Below are positions 8,815 to 17,962 of a DNA stretch of 64,000 bases, piece after piece. Both the position numbers and the translations under genes were made by a program. The stretch lies in the NCBI RefSeq assembly GCF_020150455.1, contig NZ_CP083740.1, positions 1,364,001-1,428,000 on the forward strand. Direction: 5' to 3'. The stretch is from Bremerella sp. TYQ1. GTDB lineage: Bacteria > Planctomycetota > Planctomycetia > Pirellulales > Pirellulaceae. Under the pieces are notes generated by a model that worked only from the letters and a program-made list of their open reading frames with translations, did no database searches and was not told the DNA's origin. The stretch's first letter is position 1; the number at the start of each line of letters is the position of its first letter.

Positions 8815-9654
8815 ATGTCACCCAACGTCGAAATGATCGTGCGACTCTCGTTCTTCCTGGGAGTCTTGCTGGCGATGACCCTCTGGGAAGTACTTTCTCC
8901 GCGGCGGACGCTTTCGGTCCGAAAGTCTCCACGTTGGCTAAGTAACTTGGGATTGATTGTCGTTAACACGATTGCGGTTCGACTGCTGGTACCGATCACT
9001 GCCGTTGCGACCGCCATGTTTGCCGAATCGCGGCAATGGGGAATCCTTTATCTCTTGGATTGGCCCGTATGGATGGAAGTAATTTTGGCAATCCTGGCCT
9101 TCGACTTCGCGATCTACTTGCAGCATGTCATGTTTCACGCAGTGCCGGCATTGTGGCGATTGCATAAAGTCCATCACGCCGATCTCGACTTCGACGTCAC
9201 GACTGGACTCCGTTTCCATACGCTAGAAATCGCACTTTCCGCGATCATCAAGTGTGGTGTTGTCGTCCTGCTCGGGGCTCCGGCAATTGCGGTCGTTTTG
9301 TTTGAAGTCCTGCTGAACGCATCGTCCATGTTCAATCACAGCAATGTCGCCATTGCCAAGCCGATCGATCAAGTCTTGCGATGGTTTATCGTCACACCCG
9401 ACATGCATCGCGTTCACCATTCGGTGATTCGCCGTGAAACCAACAGCAACTTCGGCTTCAACTTGCCATGGTGGGATTTTCTGCTGGGAACCTATCGAGA
9501 TCAACCGCAGAAAGGGCACCTTCAAATGACGATCGGCGTACCGGAAGAGCGGGACGAAAACCGTGTCGATCGCCTGCCAGGCATGTTGCTGTTGCCCTGG
9601 AACTACGTACAAGAGGAAGACCAGGCTGAAGCAGCTTCGACAATGGACGAATGA
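8815..9654 (+). CDS. Sterol desaturase / fatty acid hydroxylase superfamily protein
   Basis: This membrane protein of 279 residues has the eight-histidine di-iron pattern of the superfamily: QHVMFH, LHKVHHAD, RFHTLE and MHRVHHS, with NLPWWDFLLGTYRD close to the C-terminus. Members hydroxylate or desaturate lipids or other hydrophobic substrates at the membrane using O2. It begins 30 bp after the glycosyltransferase fusion and is the last plus-strand gene before a convergent operon, so it is probably part of the arsenic transcript. Lipid-soluble arsenic compounds exist, but a link to them is a guess. ATG 8815 is the first in-frame start. Confidence 0.85.
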   Translation: MSPNVEMIVRLSFFLGVLLAMTLWEVLSPRRTLSVRKSPRWLSNLGLIVVNTIAVRLLVPITAVATAMFAESRQWGILYLLDWPVWMEVILAILAFDFAIYLQHVMFHAVPALWRLHKVHHADLDFDVTTGLRFHTLEIALSAIIKCGVVVLLGAPAIAVVLFEVLLNASSMFNHSNVAIAKPIDQVLRWFIVTPDMHRVHHSVIRRETNSNFGFNLPWWDFLLGTYRDQPQKGHLQMTIGVPEERDENRVDRLPGMLLLPWNYVQEEDQAEAASTMDE

Positions 9655-9655
9655 C

Positions 9656-9701
9656 GCCGGAATCGGCAACCATGGGCTGAATTCATCCGGCTTTTGCTTT
9701 T
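9656..9701 (+). terminator. Putative rho-independent terminator between convergent operons
   Basis: GCCGGA (9656-9661) can pair with TCCGGC (9686-9691), and the right arm is followed by TTTTGCTTTT. The loop is long (about 24 nt) but contains further pairing (GAAT with ATTC). It directly follows the stop of the hydroxylase-family gene. Confidence 0.4.
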
Positions 9702-9704
9702 CGT

Positions 9705-10586
9705 CTACGCGAGATCTGCCTCGGGTTCTGGTGTTGGAATCGGCGGGCGATTCATCAGCATGTCGTAGCAGACCTCATCGAAGACAATGTGATAATAAAG
9801 ATACTGGCTCGGGTTCGAAAAAAACGCACTATTGTTGTAGTGTCCTCGATTACTTACCTCTTGCATAAAAAAGTCGAGGTCAATCTGGGCTTGAGGGTCT
9901 TCCGCATAGAGCTGCTTCATACACCACAGCAAAAGCGAGTCCGATCCGAAGGAATTGAGCGCCGTAATGGTCGTTTTCAAGTCACCGAATAAGGTGATCG
10001 TCGTCACGATCAGCAACACAATGTTCGTAGGCCCCAAGAGCTGAAAAGAATGCTTTTTGTTTTCTTCCAGTACTGCTTTGCTTAACTGCTCGTGATCTTC
10101 CGGTTTCGAGGCACGAATCTGATTCAAGTGCTTTAGAAACTGCTTGCGATCAAAACGATCGACAATCTCGTACGACAATAAGTCATGTCCCATCGTCATC
10201 CGATTCTTCAGCGCAACGTCGGTATTTTCCAGGCGATAGTCACCGTCAATGCCATTTAGCCGCTGATGAGAGTTCTCCGCGGCCGCTGCCTGCGAACCAA
10301 GAATGTGGCGATACAAAAGCGGTTCGATCTGTACGTGCCGCATCAACAGCTCGGCCGCGTCGTACGTCGCTACATATTTGAGTCCCCATGTCATAACCCA
10401 ATCGATCAAATAGGCCTCGAAGCCAAGGGGGAATCGATGAAAGACAAACTTCAACGGAAAGCTTATCGTTCGCTGAAAAAAATAGCTAAACACGATCACC
10501 GGTCGCAATAGATGGAAATCCCAGCGATTCCTTTCCCGCGCGAAGACACCGTTCACATAGTCTGTGATGTAGGGAAACTGATTCAT
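9705..10586 (-). CDS. Conserved-looking protein of unknown function, last gene of P450 operon
   Basis: I do not recognise a named domain. The protein (about 293 residues from ATG 10586) has aromatic-rich amphipathic stretches (FSYFFQRTISFPLKFVF, LIDWVMTWGLKY), one clear hydrophobic segment (NIVLLIVTTITLFGD) and an acidic Pro-rich C-terminus (IPTPEPEADLA). It may associate with membranes. An upstream ATG at 10628 would overlap the P450 gene and lacks a ribosome site, while 10586 has AAGG at a usable distance. It is separated from the P450 stop by 10 bp and sits in a tight four-gene set with a KASIII-like synthase and two oxygenases, so it probably acts in the same pathway, possibly as a membrane or substrate-binding partner. 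Confidence 0.75.
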   Translation of the reverse strand: MNQFPYITDYVNGVFARERNRWDFHLLRPVIVFSYFFQRTISFPLKFVFHRFPLGFEAYLIDWVMTWGLKYVATYDAAELLMRHVQIEPLLYRHILGSQAAAAENSHQRLNGIDGDYRLENTDVALKNRMTMGHDLLSYEIVDRFDRKQFLKHLNQIRASKPEDHEQLSKAVLEENKKHSFQLLGPTNIVLLIVTTITLFGDLKTTITALNSFGSDSLLLWCMKQLYAEDPQAQIDLDFFMQEVSNRGHYNNSAFFSNPSQYLYYHIVFDEVCYDMLMNRPPIPTPEPEADLA

Positions 10587-10596
10587 GGTGCGTGCC

Positions 10597-11964
10597 TTAT
10601 CGTCTTTCCAGTCGAACCAAGACCCCATGTTTGGGCGTCATCGTTAAATTCGCGGCCATTTCATGTCGGTTGGATTTGTCCAAGATACCGTTAAATCGTC
10701 TAGCGAGCAGGGCCAACACGACTACCAACTCCATCATTGCTAGATGAACTCCGATACAAACTCTCGGTCCGCCACCAAAGGGAACGTAGGCATACGACGA
10801 ACGTTTGTTCTCCTCGTGATCTGGAAGAAAACGCTGCGGATCAAACTGCTGGGCATTCTTCCAAAACTGCGCGTGGCGATGCAGCGAATATCGGCTGAAT
10901 ACAACAACCGAACCTTGCGGAATCTTCTCGCCACCCAGTTCAACATCTTCGACCGCGTTTCGATTCTCGAACCAAAACGGAGGGTGCAAGCGAATCGTTT
11001 CCTCGATAATCATCCGCGTGTACACCAATTTCGGCAGATGCTCCAGCTTTAACGGGCCAGACCCAAGGACAGCGTCTAACTCGGCATGCAGTTTCGCACG
11101 AACATCGGGGTGCCGATCGAGCTCGTACCAGGCCCACGTCAGCGCCGCCGATGACGTTTCATGCCCACCAATGATCATTCCAAGGGCCTCTTCCGCGATC
11201 TCTTGGTCTGACATCGACTGGCCAGTTTCTTCATCCCGAGCGGCAAGTAGTCGTCCAATTAAATCGGAGTCGCCATTTTGCGTTCGACGCTGCTCGATCA
11301 TTTCTCTTAGGAACGTGTGGAACTCGCCCAGGCAGGCTTTGAGCTCACGATTGATTCGTGACGGAAACCAAAAACTACGCACGATCGGCAATGGAGGTTT
11401 CGCGCTGTACGTATTGATGACGTGGGTCCAGTGACTGATTTTATCGGCGACTTGATCAAACGAATCATGAAACAAGGCCCGACCGGCAATCTGAAGCGTG
11501 ACATGATTCATCTGCTCGGCCACATCAAACACTTCCTTCCGATCGCAAAACGAATTCCAACGCTGCTCCATCTGCTCAGCAGAGTCAACCATCAAGTCGA
11601 AATACCGCTGAACGGCCTGATGTCCGAACAGCGGTTGCATCCGTTTTCGTTGCCGCTGCCATCGCTCTCCCTCTGCAACGACTAAACCATTGCCAAACGC
11701 GTTACGGAAACGATCGTAAATCACACTGTTCTTGTCGAACGACTTATTCGTCTCTTGCAGAACCTGTTTGACTAACGCTGGATGGTTTACGAGATAAAAA
11801 CTAAACAATCCCCGATAATGGACAAAGTCGCCAAATTCGTTCACTAATCGATCGAAGAACATCGCTCGATTTCCAGCGAGCCGCCATTGCCGATACATGT
11901 ATCGCGGGCGTGCTAACTTGCCGGTGAAAGAGGAAGCTGGATTTTCGGGTGAACTCGGATTCAT
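10597..11964 (-). CDS. Cytochrome P450
   Basis: The 455-residue protein has all three P450 landmarks: the oxygen-activation motif GGHETSSA in the I helix, the K-helix EETIRLHPP (ExxR), and the heme-thiolate loop FGGGPRVCIG near residue 400. It looks soluble or peripherally bound, with no N-terminal membrane anchor. The CYP subfamily cannot be fixed by eye; the form is like fatty-acid or terpenoid hydroxylating bacterial P450s. It lies 9 bp after the flavin monooxygenase gene and just before the unknown protein gene. No ferredoxin or ferredoxin reductase gene is adjacent, so electrons must come from elsewhere. Confidence 0.95.
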   Translation of the reverse strand: MNPSSPENPASSFTGKLARPRYMYRQWRLAGNRAMFFDRLVNEFGDFVHYRGLFSFYLVNHPALVKQVLQETNKSFDKNSVIYDRFRNAFGNGLVVAEGERWQRQRKRMQPLFGHQAVQRYFDLMVDSAEQMEQRWNSFCDRKEVFDVAEQMNHVTLQIAGRALFHDSFDQVADKISHWTHVINTYSAKPPLPIVRSFWFPSRINRELKACLGEFHTFLREMIEQRRTQNGDSDLIGRLLAARDEETGQSMSDQEIAEEALGMIIGGHETSSAALTWAWYELDRHPDVRAKLHAELDAVLGSGPLKLEHLPKLVYTRMIIEETIRLHPPFWFENRNAVEDVELGGEKIPQGSVVVFSRYSLHRHAQFWKNAQQFDPQRFLPDHEENKRSSYAYVPFGGGPRVCIGVHLAMMELVVVLALLARRFNGILDKSNRHEMAANLTMTPKHGVLVRLERR

Positions 11965-11973
11965 CGGCGATAC

Positions 11974-13644
11974 CTACGAAGGTAAATGCGAGCGACCGGG
12001 ACGCCATAACCGACGCATTCCCCGAAACGTCCAGTCGACCGGCTTGAGAAGCACCAACAAAACGATCAATAGCGTTGGCATATAGACTGGTGCTTTGCAA
12101 AAGACTTCACGTTGATCGGAATGGGATTCATCCAACAGATAGTGGCCTGTCGTTGCCGGCATCAATTGCATCTTCCACCAGTCCCGCAGCGATCCGACTC
12201 GTTTAATTGACGGGTAAATTTCCATTTCCTTCGCCAGGTAGTCGCAATACGGAAACATCTCGACCGGGTAAATCGTTTCCAAATCTACTTTGGCAAACCG
12301 CTGGGCATTTTCCTTTTGGACAGCCGAATGCCGATTCTCAATGTCGTTCGGTCTCGCAACACGTCCACTGAGAAGTCGTGCAATGAAAATGGCCTGAATC
12401 TCGCTGATCGAGGGAATATTGCCAATCACCGGTCGAGCAAATCCAACCAGGAAAAGATCGGGGTACTGCGTATGAATAAAACCCAAGTAGAAATCTTTAA
12501 GCGAGCATTGCCCGCCGGTGACTTCGGAAAGCGTCGAATGATAACCGACGGCCGGAATCACTTTGGTAGGAGAGACGTCCACGTCTTTCGCTGAGTCAAA
12601 CTCGTAAAAGCGAGTCATCGTGTTGTCTGTGGGCTCGCCGACAATGCGAATACGCCCCCGGGCAACTCCTTCCAAGAAGTCGTCGCTTTTGTTGTGGAAC
12701 ATATTGAACAGCTCGTCTTTGGCCCCCTTCGTAAGACGATGAGCCCATTGTTTACGCAACGATTGAATCGAATCCTCGATATTCGACGCTTGCGAATGCT
12801 TCGCCGGAAACCAACGCTCGAATCGTTCCTGATGCAGCATGCGTGCTTCCACAAATCGCTGCCCAATCCAGTTTCGCAAGACAGGATGCACCGACAACAT
12901 CAGTCGATTTCGCAGAAAGTCGGAGGGCACCCCGCGGATCGGATGGTATCGAGGACTGACCCGAATCCCAGTTCGCAGCGAAAGGAATACCTCGTTCTGT
13001 AGCTCATCGCGAGAGAGCCGGGCTGCGTAGTCGACCGCCGATTCGCCGCCACCAAAGACCACGATGCGTTCGTTACGAATGGTCGATACTCCATCGCAGC
13101 CATTCAGCTCTTGGGGAGATAGTATCGGGACCGGGGCGTTGAGTTCCTTCGATTTCGCTGTAAGTCCGGTACAAATTACGACGGCGTCAAAGTGCTCGAC
13201 CTCAGTTTCGTTTTCGGTGGTGGCTGCCGTGCGTCGGAAGGATATTTGCCAACCGCTATTGTGTTCGTCACGCTGCATTTTGGTCACCAGATGTCCCATC
13301 TTGATATGGTCACGCAGGCCAAATGCATCCGCGAAGCGGTTTAGGTACTCTCCGTATTCTCCATTGCGGAAGAACTCGACTCGGCTTTCTCCACCATCTT
13401 CGTCGACGCAAGCATCTCGTTCTGGGAAACAACAAAACTGCGTCGTGAACTTGGTCGACGTCGATACAAAACCATCGTACGGATTCCCCCACACCCCAGT
13501 GATTCGATCCGACTTTTCGAAGCAGACGATCTCCCTGCCGGTAAGCTCGTCGAGAGCATACTTCAGCATGATCAATCCACTGCTGCCGCAACCAATGATC
13601 GCCAATCGTTTTGCGCCGGATTGCTTCGTCGCTGCTGCGTCCAT
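11974..13644 (-). CDS. Flavin-containing monooxygenase (FMO-like)
   Basis: The 556-residue protein starts with an FAD motif LAIIGCGSSGLIMLKY and has the FMO-type RITGVWGNPYDG stretch and a second dinucleotide motif VVFGGGESAVDYAARL. It is expected to use NADPH and FAD to oxygenate a soft nucleophile or a ketone (Baeyer-Villiger type). A hydrophobic segment near the C-terminus (PTLLIVLLVLLKPVDW) suggests membrane attachment. Its ATG at 13644 shares one base with the stop of the upstream KASIII-like gene (TAATG arrangement), a sign of coupling. The substrate is unknown but presumably the product of the neighbouring synthase or P450. Confidence 0.88.
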   Translation of the reverse strand: MDAAATKQSGAKRLAIIGCGSSGLIMLKYALDELTGREIVCFEKSDRITGVWGNPYDGFVSTSTKFTTQFCCFPERDACVDEDGGESRVEFFRNGEYGEYLNRFADAFGLRDHIKMGHLVTKMQRDEHNSGWQISFRRTAATTENETEVEHFDAVVICTGLTAKSKELNAPVPILSPQELNGCDGVSTIRNERIVVFGGGESAVDYAARLSRDELQNEVFLSLRTGIRVSPRYHPIRGVPSDFLRNRLMLSVHPVLRNWIGQRFVEARMLHQERFERWFPAKHSQASNIEDSIQSLRKQWAHRLTKGAKDELFNMFHNKSDDFLEGVARGRIRIVGEPTDNTMTRFYEFDSAKDVDVSPTKVIPAVGYHSTLSEVTGGQCSLKDFYLGFIHTQYPDLFLVGFARPVIGNIPSISEIQAIFIARLLSGRVARPNDIENRHSAVQKENAQRFAKVDLETIYPVEMFPYCDYLAKEMEIYPSIKRVGSLRDWWKMQLMPATTGHYLLDESHSDQREVFCKAPVYMPTLLIVLLVLLKPVDWTFRGMRRLWRPGRSHLPS

Positions 13645-14732
13645 TATCGTTTCACGGCCGTTAAGCTGACCAAGACAAAGTTGAACTGCCCTGACTCGGG
13701 GATGAACAGAAGCAACCGGTCTCCTGATTGAATGGCGTGCTCACGAATAAATTCATCCAGCATCACGTAGATGCTTGCCGCTCCGGTATTTCCGGCCGTT
13801 GCCAGATTCGTCCAATAGGGGAGCGCCTTGTTTGGATCCGAGGAACACTTCTGCATGATCTTCTCCATCTTCCTCCGAAAGAAATAGGAAGACATATGCG
13901 GAAGCGCCATGCGGTAGGAATCCAACGTCTCGTTGTTCCGTTGTAACGCGGACTCGACAAACCGTTCGGCGAACTTGTACAGATGCCGCGTCAAAATATT
14001 GACATCCTGGCTTAACAACCGATTCGAATTGTCGAGTTTCATGCAAAGGGGAGCTTCATGGGCAAACGATAATGAGTGCGTCCAATCGACTCGGAACGAC
14101 AACCCTTCCTCGCGTGGCTGATCTTCCAGTAGAAACGTTCCGGCCCCGTCAGAAAGCATGTATCTGAGAAACACCGACATGAACCACTGGCTGTTTCGGA
14201 TATCGGCGTGATCCTTGCGATCATCGATTGGGCAGATCGCCGACGATTTCAAGATCTCGGAAGCATGCTCGGCCCCAACGGCGATGGCGGCTTGATGCTC
14301 TCCTTGCTTAACGGCACGCACGGCGGCAACAAGTGCGGCGGCCGCCGATGTGCAGATACCACCGTGAGAGCTGATTTCCAGAGGATGATTTATCAGTCCA
14401 TGTTGCTGCAGGCGACTATGAACGATGGACGCGGCACCGGGCCCGGAAAACGGTGCATAGGTCGTCCCGACGGAAAGAAATGAAGGGGGAACCCGCGCAG
14501 ATCGGGTCGCTAGACATCGGGTGACCGATTGTGTCGCCAAATCATAAACGTCGTGGGTCGCTTGCTGCTGCTCATTCAACGCGTAATGGCGCGACACGAT
14601 CCCATTCATTCGCAGGACGCTTGTGGCGACGTCTGCTTCTCCGTCAAGATGCCCCAAGAAGTCGTTGATTCGTTCGTTAGGAATCGGGTCGCCTGGCAGA
14701 AACGATCCTGTGGCGGTGATAAAGCAGTCCAT
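13644..14732 (-). CDS. 3-oxoacyl-ACP synthase III (KASIII)-like thiolase-fold enzyme
   Basis: The 362-residue protein has a thiolase fold with the nucleophile in GGICTSAAAA (Cys127), a His in ALPHMSSYFF and an Asn in NTGAASIYV, the Cys-His-Asn triad of FabH-like enzymes. It diverges from housekeeping FabH, for example LPHMSSYFF where FabH has a HQAN-type motif. A specialised acyl-condensing or ester-forming role is therefore likely. It is the first gene of the minus-strand set ahead of two oxygenases, the layout of a small natural-product or lipid-modification pathway. ATG 14732 is the start. No acyl carrier protein gene lies within the set. Confidence 0.85.
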   Translation of the reverse strand: MDCFITATGSFLPGDPIPNERINDFLGHLDGEADVATSVLRMNGIVSRHYALNEQQQATHDVYDLATQSVTRCLATRSARVPPSFLSVGTTYAPFSGPGAASIVHSRLQQHGLINHPLEISSHGGICTSAAAALVAAVRAVKQGEHQAAIAVGAEHASEILKSSAICPIDDRKDHADIRNSQWFMSVFLRYMLSDGAGTFLLEDQPREEGLSFRVDWTHSLSFAHEAPLCMKLDNSNRLLSQDVNILTRHLYKFAERFVESALQRNNETLDSYRMALPHMSSYFFRRKMEKIMQKCSSDPNKALPYWTNLATAGNTGAASIYVMLDEFIREHAIQSGDRLLLFIPESGQFNFVLVSLTAVKR

Positions 14733-15101
14733 ATCGTTTTCCCTGACGATTTTCTCGGGAATCGCAATGTTTCAGTCTCGTAGAGCACTTGTCCAGCAAA
14801 AGGATGTTGCTCACCTAAGATGGCGAAAAATGCACTCGCTAAGGGCAGTTAAAAACCGCCCTGGCACGAATGGGAGATTCTTTTTTCGATTCCCTCTAAG
14901 TACCCAACTCCGCCACACTTACCCAAACAGGGCTGGTTTAGGGGACCGGTCACGGCGATCGTTTTGGGAATTTAGCAGGAAATCGATTGTCAAGGAACTA
15001 AATATGTTATCCTGGATGGTCCATCCCCGCCCCACCTGACTCCATGCCTACCTTTCGCCCTCGGCCCTCTTTAGAGATGTGCCAGGGTCTCGCTGATTCC
15101 A
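14733..15101. other. Divergent intergenic region upstream of KASIII-like and DUF1592 genes
   Basis: The stretch should contain promoters for both directions. On the plus strand TTGTCA (14987-14992) followed after 16 bp by TATCCT (15009-15014) is a weak sigma70-like candidate. I see no convincing gene, repeat or RNA structure here. Confidence 0.4.
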
Positions 15102-17903
15102 ATGGCCTGTTGTTCTATGTCCTGTTTATCGTGTCGTTTACGGCTCTGGATACTTGTACTGTGCTTGATGGTCACATTGCCATTGCCACTCCGCCAAGTT
15201 TCGGCCGAAACGAATGCCGCTTCGTCTGGCCCCGCTCAGCAGGGTTCGCTTTCGTCGGAAGACCATCCGCCGAGCCTCTTGGAACTCAAACGCACCGGGC
15301 TGGAACGTTCACGGTTCAAAGACGTCGGTCAGAAGATTCAGCCGCATGCCCAAGGGGATAAACCACCAGAAGCCAATCTGGCCGACTTCCAGGAGAAAGT
15401 GAAACCGCTGCTGGAACAGTATTGCGTGGACTGTCATGGCCCTGATTCCGAGGAAGGCAATTTCCAGCTTTCGCGTTTGGATCCCGATCTATTGCGGGGC
15501 GAAGATACTGATTGGTGGGAAGAAGTCTTTTCTGTCGTAACCAAAGGCGAAATGCCTCCGCCTGATCAAGTAGAGATGGGGGACGAAGATCGACAGACGG
15601 TCGTCAATTGGCTTTCCCATGAGTTGGAGGCGGCTTCGATCTTACGCCGGCAATCAGGCTCACACTCAGCGTTTCGTCGGTTGACGCGTTACGAATACAA
15701 CTACGCCCTGCAAGATCTGCTGGGGCTGCCTTGGGACTTTGCCAAAGACTTGCCCCCAGAACCGCAGTCGGAAGAAGGATTTCAAAATAGCTCTGAGCTA
15801 CTCCATCTTTCGGTCTCGCAGTTTGAAACATATCACCGCCTGGCCCGAGAGGCATTGGATCGGGCGACTGTCTCTGGAAAGCGCCCCGAGACGTTGTACT
15901 GGGGAATCTCGATGGAAGCGGCGGCTCAAAGAGAGTGGGCCAAGCAAGATCAACAAATCGCCAAAGCAAAGAAAGAGCTTTCCGATTCGCCAGAAGAACT
16001 GGAAAAGGAACTGGCCAAATTGCATGATACGTTCCATCAGCCCCATGGAACCGCTTACTACAAGAACCTGGGCACCGGCCGCACGGCCAGAGCGGAATGG
16101 GCCTATCCAGGCGCACGCTACGCCTTTGCCCCCAGTCAGGCCAAACCGGAATTCCCTTCCCAACAAGAGACCGTTGCCGTTTTACCGGTCGCGCGTCGTC
16201 AAAATCTGATCGTCGAACTAGGCAACCGCTTGCCAGACGAAGGGACAATGCGTGTCACCGTCAGGGCATCTCGCGTCAACACCGACAGTCCCACCTATCC
16301 AAGCCTTCAGCTGCTGTTCGGTTGGCAAGCAAGCAATGAAGGACGAGCTCTTCTTCGCGTCAGCGACGAAGATGTCCCAATCACCGCTGGCCCAGACAAT
16401 CCGCAGATCGTCCAGTGGGACGTTCCACTCAGCGAGATCTATCCGCGGAATTCGGTTCGCAAGACGTCTTCAATGGGCGCGATCCCGAGCCCTTCCGAAT
16501 ACATCCGTATCGCCAACAGCGCGGCTTCGACCAACGATGTCCAGATCGACTTCGTTCAAGTCGAAGCGCCCGTGTACGATCAATGGCCTCCGAAATCTCA
16601 CAAGAGCATCTTCTTCGACCACGAATCGTCGCACGATGAATCGGCCTATGCGAAAGAGCTTCTGACGCGATTCATGACGCGTGCCTGGCGGCGGCCTCCC
16701 ACCGACGAGGAAATCGACCGAAAGCTAACGCTCTATACCCATATGCGACCTGAGTGCGAGACGTTTGAAGAGGCGATTCTGGAAGTTCTCGCTACGGTAC
16801 TTTCCTCGCCTCAGTTTTTATACGTCGCCAATTTCCCCAACCCCAATCCTTCCGGCAAGACAGAAGCGAAAGAGGAAGCGTTGGCTACCAACAAGACAGA
16901 CGCTTATCGCCTGGCGACTCGACTTTCGTTATTTCTCTGGAGCAGCGTTCCTGACGAACCATTGCTTCGTTTGGCCGAGAGCGGCGAGCTATCCAACGCA
17001 GACGTCCTGGCCGAGCAAGTCGAACGCATGCTTAACGATCCTCGCAGCAAACGGCTTTCGCAGAACTTCGTGCATCAGTGGCTAAATCTGGAACTTCTCG
17101 AGTTTGTGAACTTTGCAAGGAACGTTCCCAGTTTCGATCCTCTCTTGAAAGAGGCAATGCAGCACGAACCGGTCGCATTGTTTGGCGAGGTATTGCAGCA
17201 AAATGCGAGTGTTTTAGATTTCCTGCATTCGGACTACACCATGGTCAACGAACGACTCGCCAAGCATTACGGTATCGGCGGGGTCACGGGAAACCATTTT
17301 CGTCGGGTGCAGTTTGACCCTGCGTTGCCGCGTGGAGGGCTGTTAACCCAGCCGGGCGTGATGGCCATGAATTCCGACTGGCCAGACTCTCATCCTTTGA
17401 AACGAGCCATTTGGCTGCTTGAATGTTTGCTTGCCGACCCGCCACCACCTCCACCTCCGGCGGTTCCACAAATTGATTTAGCCGATCCAGAAATCGCCAA
17501 GATGACTCTCAAGGAACGTATCGAAGATCATAGAAATCATGCCGCGTGTAAGTCGTGCCATGTGAAAATCGATCCGTGGGGTATCGCCTTCGAGAATTTC
17601 GATGCCTTGGGAAAGTGGCGGGAAAAGATTCGCGGTAAAGATGTCGATGCATCCAGCGAGCTATTCAACGGTGAAACGCTCGACGGCATTGACGGCCTCA
17701 AACGCTTCCTGCTTGAAAATCGACAAGACCAATTCGTCCATGCCATGGTTCACAAACTGACTACCTATGCGTTGGGACGCCCCCTCGGATTCGAGGATCG
17801 GGCCGACATCGAAATGATAACGGCCAATGTTCGCCAAGAAGGAGACGGCTTGCGAACGCTGATTCACTCCATCGTCCAAAGTGATTTGTTTCAGTCCGAA
17901 TAA
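15102..17903 (+). CDS. Planctomycete DUF1592-type secreted cytochrome c-like protein
   Basis: The 933-residue protein has a signal peptide (hydrophobic core LWILVLCLMVTLPLPL). A cytochrome-like domain with CVDCH and a distal MPPP follows, then FRRLTRYEYNYALQDLLGL (DUF1587 type). The DUF1595/1592/1588/1585 series comes next, including AYRLATRLSLFLWSSVPDE, GGLLTQPGVMAMNS and a second heme-like CKSCH in the DUF1588 part. Such proteins are characteristic of Planctomycetota and Verrucomicrobiota and are paired with DUF1552 proteins. Their role is unproven; extracytoplasmic redox or polysaccharide-linked functions have been proposed. ATG 15102 gives a long n-region; ATG 15117 is an alternative. The DUF1552 gene follows after 59 bp. 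Confidence 0.93.
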   Translation: MACCSMSCLSCRLRLWILVLCLMVTLPLPLRQVSAETNAASSGPAQQGSLSSEDHPPSLLELKRTGLERSRFKDVGQKIQPHAQGDKPPEANLADFQEKVKPLLEQYCVDCHGPDSEEGNFQLSRLDPDLLRGEDTDWWEEVFSVVTKGEMPPPDQVEMGDEDRQTVVNWLSHELEAASILRRQSGSHSAFRRLTRYEYNYALQDLLGLPWDFAKDLPPEPQSEEGFQNSSELLHLSVSQFETYHRLAREALDRATVSGKRPETLYWGISMEAAAQREWAKQDQQIAKAKKELSDSPEELEKELAKLHDTFHQPHGTAYYKNLGTGRTARAEWAYPGARYAFAPSQAKPEFPSQQETVAVLPVARRQNLIVELGNRLPDEGTMRVTVRASRVNTDSPTYPSLQLLFGWQASNEGRALLRVSDEDVPITAGPDNPQIVQWDVPLSEIYPRNSVRKTSSMGAIPSPSEYIRIANSAASTNDVQIDFVQVEAPVYDQWPPKSHKSIFFDHESSHDESAYAKELLTRFMTRAWRRPPTDEEIDRKLTLYTHMRPECETFEEAILEVLATVLSSPQFLYVANFPNPNPSGKTEAKEEALATNKTDAYRLATRLSLFLWSSVPDEPLLRLAESGELSNADVLAEQVERMLNDPRSKRLSQNFVHQWLNLELLEFVNFARNVPSFDPLLKEAMQHEPVALFGEVLQQNASVLDFLHSDYTMVNERLAKHYGIGGVTGNHFRRVQFDPALPRGGLLTQPGVMAMNSDWPDSHPLKRAIWLLECLLADPPPPPPPAVPQIDLADPEIAKMTLKERIEDHRNHAACKSCHVKIDPWGIAFENFDALGKWREKIRGKDVDASSELFNGETLDGIDGLKRFLLENRQDQFVHAMVHKLTTYALGRPLGFEDRADIEMITANVRQEGDGLRTLIHSIVQSDLFQSE

Positions 17904-17962
17904 TCGCCAAGCGAAAAGCCTGACACCGCGGAACGCCAACAAACTACCGAAAGTAGATACCC

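Noticed and set aside
13064..13669. 201-codon plus-strand frame
   Set aside because: It is antisense to the flavin monooxygenase gene, and its Ser/Arg-rich translation looks like a mirror of that coding sequence.
15604..16248. 214-codon minus-strand frame
   Set aside because: It lies inside the DUF1592 gene on the other strand and has a composition typical of an antisense shadow.
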